A stretch of DNA of 64,000 bases from the NCBI RefSeq assembly GCF_902500215.1, contig NZ_CABVOU010000033.1, positions 1 through 64,000 on the forward strand, in the 5' to 3' direction. Position 1 is the first letter of the stretch, and each line of letters starts with the position of its first letter. Of this stretch, positions 58,493-64,000 are shown piece after piece. The stretch is from Halomonas lysinitropha. GTDB taxonomy: Bacteria > Pseudomonadota > Gammaproteobacteria > Pseudomonadales > Halomonadaceae. The position numbers and the translations under genes were made by a program. The notes beneath the pieces are model-generated. The model did not search any database, was not told where the DNA came from, and saw only the letters and a list, made by a program, of their open reading frames with translations.

Positions 58493-59395
58493 ATGGAAAC
58501 CACCATGGATGCAGGTATGCTGGTCGATGCCTTCCTCGACGGCCTTTGGCTGGAGCGGGGCGCCAGCGACAATACCCTGGCGGCCTACCGCCGTGACCTG
58601 AACGCCTGGCAGGCGCACCTCGAGAGCGTCGATCAAGGATTGCTGGCACCGGCCGGCACGGTGCTGCCGGCCTGGCTCGACGAGCGTCGCGAAGTCGGTT
58701 ACAGCCTGCGCAGCAACGCCCGGTTGCTCTCCAGCCTGCGCGGCTTCTACCGCTGGGCGCTGGTCGAGGGGCACGTCGACCATGACCCGCTGGCCGAGGT
58801 ACGGCTACCCCGGGTGCGTCCCTCGCTTCCCGATACGCTGGAGGAGTCAGAAGTGGAGCGATTACTCGCGGCTCCGGACCTTTCCACCGCCCTGGGCCTG
58901 CGTGACCGGGCGATGCTCGAGGTCCTCTATGGGGCCGGGCTGCGGGTCAGCGAACTGGTCGGGTTGACGACCGATGCGGTCAACCTGCGCCAGGGCGTGG
59001 TCCGTGTGCGGGGCAAGGGCGACAAGGACCGCCTGGTGCCGCTGGGCGAGGAGGCGGTTGATTGGCTCTCCCGCTACCTGCGAGCTGCCCGCAGTGCGCT
59101 AATGGCCGATATTACGCGGCCGGCGCTGTTTCCCGGGCGCAGCGACCGCTGTTTGACGCGCCAGGCCTTCTGGCACCGCATCAAGGCCCATGCGCGTAGC
59201 GCCGGCATCGACCGACCGCTGTCACCGCACACGCTGCGCCACGCTTTCGCCACCCATCTGTTGAATCATGGGGCCAACCTGCGTGTCGTACAGCTGCTGC
59301 TGGGTCACAGCGATCTGTCGACCACGCAGATCTATACCCATGTAGCGCAGGTGCGACTGGAAGCCCTGCATGCCGACCATCATCCTCGAGGCTGA
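58493..59395 (+). CDS. xerD: site-specific tyrosine recombinase XerD
   Basis: Acts with XerC at dif to resolve chromosome dimers. Catalytic residues are the Arg in YGAGLRVSELVGL, the Lys in RGKGDKDRLVPL, HxxR in LSPHTLRHAFATHLL, the His in LLGHSDLSTTQ and the Tyr in IYTHV. The N-terminal SAM-like domain (FLDGLWLERGASDNTLAAY) is complete. ATG at 58493 has GGGAG four bases upstream; 300 aa. XerD rather than XerC is supported by the dsbC-recJ neighbourhood. Confidence 0.95.
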   Translation: METTMDAGMLVDAFLDGLWLERGASDNTLAAYRRDLNAWQAHLESVDQGLLAPAGTVLPAWLDERREVGYSLRSNARLLSSLRGFYRWALVEGHVDHDPLAEVRLPRVRPSLPDTLEESEVERLLAAPDLSTALGLRDRAMLEVLYGAGLRVSELVGLTTDAVNLRQGVVRVRGKGDKDRLVPLGEEAVDWLSRYLRAARSALMADITRPALFPGRSDRCLTRQAFWHRIKAHARSAGIDRPLSPHTLRHAFATHLLNHGANLRVVQLLLGHSDLSTTQIYTHVAQVRLEALHADHHPRG

Positions 59396-59398
59396 ATC

Positions 59399-60139
59399 AT
59401 GAGACGATCGATCCCTACCGTCGGCGGCGGACTCTTCGCCGCCTCTCTGGCCCTGCTGCCCGTCGCGCACGCTGATCCGGCCGAGCAGCTGGCCGAGACA
59501 CTCACGGTCAATGGCCAGTCCATGCCCGTGGAGCGCGTGCGCGAGACACCCCTGGAGGGCTTTTTCGAGGTCAGCCTGGAGAGTGGTGAGACCTTCTACA
59601 GCAACGCCGAAGGCAGCCACTTCCTGGTTGGCGACCTGTACGAGAACACCGAGGGCGGCCTGGTCAATCTCACCGAGCAGGGGCGCAATGCCGAGCGCAG
59701 CGGGCGTCTCGCCGCGGTGCCTGAGGGCGAGCGGGTTGTCTTCCGCGGTACCGGCGAACCTCGCGCTACGCTCGTGGTCTTCACCGACACCACCTGCCCC
59801 TACTGCCGGCAACTCCACGAGGAGGTGCCACGGCTCAATGAGCTAGGCATCGAGGTGCACTACCTGGCCTTCCCGCGCAGCGGCCTGGGCTCACCGGGCG
59901 GTCGCGAGCTACAGCAGGTCTGGTGCGCCGAGAATCCATCCGAGGCAATGTCAACGGCCAAGCGCGAGGAAGCGTTGTCGGGTCCTGCCGACTGCGACAA
60001 TCCGGTCGAGGAACAGTATCATCTGGGCATGGAACTGGGGGTCCAGGGTACGCCGGCGATCGTGCTGCCCGACGGCCGTCTGGTGCCCGGGTATGTGCCG
60101 GCGGAGCGCCTGGCCGCCATGCTCGGCCTGAACGAGTGA
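59399..60139 (+). CDS. dsbC: thiol:disulfide interchange protein DsbC
   Basis: A periplasmic disulfide isomerase. Signal peptide ending near AHA (LFAASLALLPVAHA), an N-terminal dimerisation domain (GFFEVSLESGETFYSN, GSHFLVGDLYE) and a thioredoxin-like domain with the CPYC active site in TDTTCPYCRQLHEE and the cis-Pro region GVQGTPAIVLPDG. A second Cys pair (VWCAENP; PADCDNP) matches the structural disulfide. It starts three bases after the xerD stop. Confidence 0.96.
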   Translation: MRRSIPTVGGGLFAASLALLPVAHADPAEQLAETLTVNGQSMPVERVRETPLEGFFEVSLESGETFYSNAEGSHFLVGDLYENTEGGLVNLTEQGRNAERSGRLAAVPEGERVVFRGTGEPRATLVVFTDTTCPYCRQLHEEVPRLNELGIEVHYLAFPRSGLGSPGGRELQQVWCAENPSEAMSTAKREEALSGPADCDNPVEEQYHLGMELGVQGTPAIVLPDGRLVPGYVPAERLAAMLGLNE

Positions 60140-60218
60140 TGACCGACGCCGACGAGCGTCGGCATAGTGGGTCCGGACGGGCCCGATCAACGATGAGACA
60201 CACGCCAGAACGAGGGGA

Positions 60219-61541
60219 ATGACATTGAAACCGGTGAGAGTGGGAATCTGTGGCCTGGGGACCGTCGGTGGCGGGACCTTCAACGTGCTGACACGCAATG
60301 CCGACGACATCGCCCGACGCGCAGGGCGTCCGATCGTCATCGAGCAAGTCGCCTTCCGCAGCTTCAATCCCGAGTGTGATATCACCGGCATAAAGACGAC
60401 TTCCGACGTCTTCGAGCTGGCCACCAACCCCGACATCGATGTGCTGGTCGAACTGATCGGTGGCTACGATGTGGCCCGCGAACTGGTACTCACTGCCATC
60501 GAGAACGGCAAGCACGTGGTCACCGCCAACAAGGCGCTGATCGCCGTGCATGGTAACGAGATCTTCAAGGCCGCCCACGAGAAGGGCGTGATCGTCGCCT
60601 TCGAGGCCGCGGTGGCCGGCGGCATTCCGGTGATCAAGTCACTGCGTGAAGGCCTGGGCGCCAACCGCATCGAGTGGGTGGCCGGTATTATCAACGGCAC
60701 CGGCAACTATATCCTGACCCACATGCGTGAAGAGGGGCGCGCCTTCGAGGACGTGCTCGCCGAGGCCCAGGCACTGGGTTATGCCGAGGCAGACCCGACC
60801 TTCGATGTCGAGGGCATCGATGCCGCCCACAAGTTGACGATACTGGCCTCCATCGCTTACGGCGTGCCCCTGCAGTTCGACAAGGCCTACACCGAGGGGA
60901 TCTCGCGCATCACCGCCGAAGATGTGGAACAGGCCGACAACCTGGGCTACATCATCAAGCACCTGGGCATCTCCAAGCGCACGGAAGCCGGTCTTGAACT
61001 GCGCGTGCACCCGACCTTGATTCCCAAGGAGCGGCTGCTGGCCAGCGTCTATGGTGTCAAGAACGCCATCGCCATCATGGGTGATGCCGTGGGGCCGACC
61101 CTCTACTACGGCGCCGGTGCCGGTGCGGAGCCCACTGCCTCCGCCGTGGTCGCCGACCTGCTGGATGTGGCACGCGATATCACCACTGACCATCACTATC
61201 GCGTGCCCTATCTGGCCTTCAGCGGTATCGGTGAGCAGGAGAGCGATCTGCCGATCATGCCCATGGAGGACATCGTCAGCGCTTACTACCTGAGGCTGCT
61301 GGCGGTGGACCGCCCTGGCGTGCTGGCGCGGGTTGCGACGATCCTCTCCGAGCAGGGCATCTCCATCGAGGCCTTGATCCAGAAGGAGGCCAAGGAGGGA
61401 GAGCTGGTGCCGATCATCCTGCTGACTCACTGTACCCGCGAGAAGCAGATGAACGAGGCGATGCGCCTGATCGAGTCGCTGGCCGATATCGCCGGCCCGG
61501 TGACGCGCATCCGCGTCGAGTCGCTGGACGAGCAGGAGTAA
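60219..61541 (+). CDS. hom: homoserine dehydrogenase
   Basis: An NAD(P)-dependent reductase of aspartate semialdehyde to homoserine, for threonine and methionine. Cofactor loop VGICGLGTVGGGTFNVL, VVTANKALIAVHG, the substrate region FEAAVAGGIPVIKSL and GIINGTGNYILTHM, YAEADPTFDVEGIDAAHKL, and a C-terminal ACT domain (VDRPGVLARVATILSEQGIS) for threonine feedback. 440 aa. GAGGGG lies just upstream. It is a monofunctional enzyme, in an operon with thrC. Confidence 0.97.
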   Translation: MTLKPVRVGICGLGTVGGGTFNVLTRNADDIARRAGRPIVIEQVAFRSFNPECDITGIKTTSDVFELATNPDIDVLVELIGGYDVARELVLTAIENGKHVVTANKALIAVHGNEIFKAAHEKGVIVAFEAAVAGGIPVIKSLREGLGANRIEWVAGIINGTGNYILTHMREEGRAFEDVLAEAQALGYAEADPTFDVEGIDAAHKLTILASIAYGVPLQFDKAYTEGISRITAEDVEQADNLGYIIKHLGISKRTEAGLELRVHPTLIPKERLLASVYGVKNAIAIMGDAVGPTLYYGAGAGAEPTASAVVADLLDVARDITTDHHYRVPYLAFSGIGEQESDLPIMPMEDIVSAYYLRLLAVDRPGVLARVATILSEQGISIEALIQKEAKEGELVPIILLTHCTREKQMNEAMRLIESLADIAGPVTRIRVESLDEQE

Positions 61542-61544
61542 GCC

Positions 61545-62936
61545 ATGCGCTATATCAGCACCCGCGGGCAGGCGCCCGCGCTCTCCTTCGAGGAGGTCGT
61601 GCTCACCGGCATGGCGAGCGATGGTGGCCTCTATGTGCCGGAGGAGGTCCCGACGCTCTCCCATGACGATCTGGCCGATATGGCCGGGCTGTCGTACGCC
61701 GGCATCGCTTTCCGGGTCATGAAGCCCTACGTCAACGGCGAGATCGACGACGCGACCTTCCGGAGCATCGTCGAGGAGGCCTATGCCACCTTCAGCCACG
61801 ATGCCGTGGTGCCGCTCAACCAGCTCGATGCCAACCACTTCCTGCTCGAACTGTTCCATGGCCCCACGCTGGCCTTCAAGGATGTGGCCCTGCAGCTCCT
61901 CGGTCGCATTCTCGACCACTTCCTGCAGAAGCGCGGCGAGCGGGCCGTGATCATGGGGGCCACATCGGGCGACACCGGCTCGGCGGCCATCGAGGGCTGC
62001 CGACACTGCGACAACCTCGACATCTTCATTCTGCATCCTTATCAGCGGGTCTCGGAGGTGCAGCGCCGCCAGATGACCACGGTGCTGGCCAATAACGTCT
62101 TCAATGTCGCCATCGAAGGCAACTTCGACGACGCCCAGGCCATGGTCAAGGCAAGTTTCGCCGACCAGGGCTTCCTGAGCGGCACTCGGCTGGTGGCGGT
62201 GAACTCCATCAACTGGGCGCGCATCATGGCCCAGATCGTCTACTACGTGGCCTCGGCCGTGGTACTGGGGGCTCCCCAGCGGGCGGTGAGCTTCTGCGTG
62301 CCCTCGGCCAACTTCGGCAACGTCTTCGCCGGCTACATGGCCAAGCGCATGGGACTGCCGGTCAAGCAGTTCATCATCGCCACCAATGCCAACGATATCC
62401 TGCACCGCACCCTGGCCGACAACGACTTCTCCAAGCAGGAGTTGGTGGCCACGCTCGCCCCCTCCATGGACATCGTGGTGTCGTCCAACTTCGAGCGGCT
62501 GCTGTTCGAGGCCTACGAACGCGACGGGGCGGCGGTGAAGGCCCTGCTCGAGCGCTTCCAGGCCGAGCCGACGGCTCTGGCTGAAGCGCCGCTGGCCCGG
62601 CTGCGCGACTCCTTCGCCAGCCACAGCGTGGACGATGCCACCATCCTGGAGGTGATCCGCGAGGCGCATCATCGCACCCAGGAGGTTCTCGACCCGCACA
62701 CCGCCACCGGCTACCGTGCCGCCGAACAGGCGCGCAGCGACGCCGAGACCCCGGTGATCACTCTGGCCACGGCCCACCCGGCCAAGTTCGCCGAGGCGGT
62801 CGTCAAGGCCGGCTTCCCGGGGGTGCCGCTGCCGCCGCATATGGACGACCTGCTGGAACGCGAGGAGCGCTATACTGTGCTGCCCGCCGAGCTTTCCGCC
62901 GTGCAGCAGTTCGTTGCCGAGAACCGTCGGTCGTAG
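61545..62936 (+). CDS. thrC: threonine synthase
   Basis: A PLP enzyme that makes threonine from O-phosphohomoserine. It has the N-terminal MRYISTRG and GLYVPEEVPTLS, the Schiff-base lysine in HGPTLAFKDVALQLLGR, GATSGDTGSAAIEG, VNSINWARIMAQ and VPSANFGNVFAGYMAKRMG. It starts four bases after the hom stop. 463 aa, the long fungal/Pseudomonas-type form. Confidence 0.97.
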   Translation: MRYISTRGQAPALSFEEVVLTGMASDGGLYVPEEVPTLSHDDLADMAGLSYAGIAFRVMKPYVNGEIDDATFRSIVEEAYATFSHDAVVPLNQLDANHFLLELFHGPTLAFKDVALQLLGRILDHFLQKRGERAVIMGATSGDTGSAAIEGCRHCDNLDIFILHPYQRVSEVQRRQMTTVLANNVFNVAIEGNFDDAQAMVKASFADQGFLSGTRLVAVNSINWARIMAQIVYYVASAVVLGAPQRAVSFCVPSANFGNVFAGYMAKRMGLPVKQFIIATNANDILHRTLADNDFSKQELVATLAPSMDIVVSSNFERLLFEAYERDGAAVKALLERFQAEPTALAEAPLARLRDSFASHSVDDATILEVIREAHHRTQEVLDPHTATGYRAAEQARSDAETPVITLATAHPAKFAEAVVKAGFPGVPLPPHMDDLLEREERYTVLPAELSAVQQFVAENRRS

Positions 62937-63117
62937 CCTTCCCTCTCGGGGCTGATCCGGCGACAGGCCTGCGAGGAGGCGCTGTGAACCCTTCCATGGG
63001 CGCTACCGATGCCATCCCTGGCATAGGACCTCCTCTTCGGCCTGTCCCCGGCGCCCCTCGTTTGGCACGGCGATGATCCATCGCCATGTCGATGAGTGCG
63101 AATCACAGGAGTCAGGC

Positions 63118-64000
63118 TTGGACGCCGTCACCGATCCCATCGATCTGCAGGCGCGCTTGCGCCCCCGCATCCAGCCTAGGCCCCGCGATGAGGCGCTCTA
63201 TGCCCGTGCCCGCGAAGAAGGTCTGACCGAGCTTCAGGCTCGGGTGCTGGCGGGACGGCTTGCCGGCTACCAGGGTGAACTGGCGCCGCTGATCTCGCCC
63301 AGCCTGCGCCACCTAGCTCACCCCGAGAAGCTCGCCGACGCACGACGTGCGGCCGAACGCATCGCTCAGGCGGTGGTGGACGGCGAGCATATCGGCATCC
63401 TCACCGACTATGACGTGGACGGCATCACCTCCCACGTGGTGATCCGGCGTACCCTGGTCGAGCTCTTCGGGGTGCCAGAGGCGCGCCTGCACAGCCTGAT
63501 CGGCCACCGCATTCATGACGGCTACGGCATCAGCCTGCCGCTGGTGGAGCGCACCCTGGCGCTCTCGCCGCGGCCGAGCCTGGTGATCACTGCCGATTGC
63601 GGAAGTTCCGACGAGCCGCGCATCGCCCGGCTCCGGGACGCCGGCATCGAGGTGGTGGTCAGCGACCACCACGCCCTGCCGGTGGAGGGCCCGCCGGCCT
63701 CGGCCTACGCCGTGGTCAATCCCACCCGTGATGACTGCGCCTATCCCGACCCGACCATCGCCGGCTGCATGGTGGCCTGGCTGGTGATGTCGCTGGGCCG
63801 GCAGGTGCTGATCGAGTGGGGCGTGCTGCCCGAGGCGACGCCCAAGCTCTCGCCCTGGCTCTCCTACGTGGCGCTGGGCACGGTGGCTGACTGCGTCTCC
63901 CTGGGCGGCAGCGCCGCCAACCGTGCCGTGGTGACCCACGGCCTGGCGCTGATCAATCGCATGGAGGCCGCCTGCTGGCGGGCCATGGCGGCACGCCTGG
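63118..64000 (+). CDS. recJ: single-strand DNA exonuclease RecJ (3' end beyond the window)
   Basis: A partial gene of at least 294 codons. The DHH-family motifs are ILTDYDVDGITSHVVI (motif I), VITADCGSSDEPRI (II), VVVSDHHALPVEGPP (III, DHH) and YVALGTVADCVSL (IV). RecJ degrades single strands 5' to 3' in recombinational and mismatch repair. TTG at 63118 has AGGAG at 63107-63111; an in-frame ATG at 63073 is the alternative. Its place after xerD-dsbC (with hom-thrC between) is that of recJ in gammaproteobacteria. No stop occurs before base 64000. Confidence 0.9.
   Translation, partial: MDAVTDPIDLQARLRPRIQPRPRDEALYARAREEGLTELQARVLAGRLAGYQGELAPLISPSLRHLAHPEKLADARRAAERIAQAVVDGEHIGILTDYDVDGITSHVVIRRTLVELFGVPEARLHSLIGHRIHDGYGISLPLVERTLALSPRPSLVITADCGSSDEPRIARLRDAGIEVVVSDHHALPVEGPPASAYAVVNPTRDDCAYPDPTIAGCMVAWLVMSLGRQVLIEWGVLPEATPKLSPWLSYVALGTVADCVSLGGSAANRAVVTHGLALINRMEAACWRAMAARL

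Noticed and set aside
60639-62840. Long open frame on the minus strand opposite hom and thrC
   Set aside because: It mirrors the strong codon bias of the two certain genes and has no family motifs; the same applies to long antisense frames opposite the PKS, cysNC, sbcB, ffh and GT4 genes.
62937-63117. Small gene between thrC and recJ
   Set aside because: Short frames exist, but none has a ribosome binding site or recognisable sequence; it appears to be non-coding leader for recJ.

Overview
The window comes from a high-GC gammaproteobacterium, most likely of the Halomonas group. The evidence is the acidic proteins, a lone phaB (PHB metabolism), the minCDE, ffh, rpsP-rimM-trmD-rplS and xerD-dsbC-hom-thrC-recJ blocks in gammaproteobacterial order, and an initiator tRNA. 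The genus is inferred from gene content; no search was run. I found no rRNA, CRISPR array, intact insertion sequence or prophage.

Layout. (1) 1-15.9 kb is a surface-polysaccharide locus on the + strand: a methyltransferase, glycosyltransferases, a coiled-coil protein sharing a WY..YPDV repeat with its neighbours, the dTDP-L-rhamnose genes rfbBDAC, two sulfotransferases, a double-GT2 protein, a GNAT acetyltransferase, an APH-like kinase and a GT4-like protein. (2) 16-23.7 kb is sulfate assimilation: cysH, an SLC13 permease, an HTH protein that looks like a dead IS630 transposase, cysD, a four-helix-bundle gene, a cysNC fusion and cysQ. This block makes PAPS and clears PAP, both needed by the two upstream sulfotransferases. 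(3) 23.9-39 kb is a tightly coupled minus-strand capsule operon: kpsC, kpsS, an SDR, a membrane sulfatase-like protein, a 2507-aa type I PKS and an alpha-oxoamine synthase. It ends in two decayed genes, a GT1 remnant and an LpxL-like acyltransferase remnant. The order resembles the rhizobial rkpA-rkpJ and Burkholderia wcbO-wcbT sets. PKS, AONS and SDR together could make a sphingoid-base-like lipid, perhaps the capsule anchor. (4) 39-64 kb is housekeeping: tRNA-fMet with two 104-bp degenerate copies of its 3' end and terminator, phaB, a DUF349 protein, minCDE, sbcB, an M16 protease, an SRAP-family protein lacking its catalytic residues, a TetR regulator with a PlsC-like acyltransferase, a CorC-type protein, CcsA/YpjD, ffh, rpsP-rimM-trmD-rplS, xerD, dsbC, hom, thrC and the start of recJ.

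The most unusual feature at sequence level is a set of 7-bp tandem repeats (TTCCAGC, CTCACCA/GTGAGTG, GCTACGG and GAAGCTC types), often with a short palindrome related to AAGCGCGAAGCGCGCT. They fill many intergenic gaps in 4.8-23.9 kb and near 47 kb. They also lie in frame inside rfbB (twice), rfbD, a GT2 gene and the PKS gene, and they supply start codons, a ribosome binding site and a stop codon to neighbouring genes.
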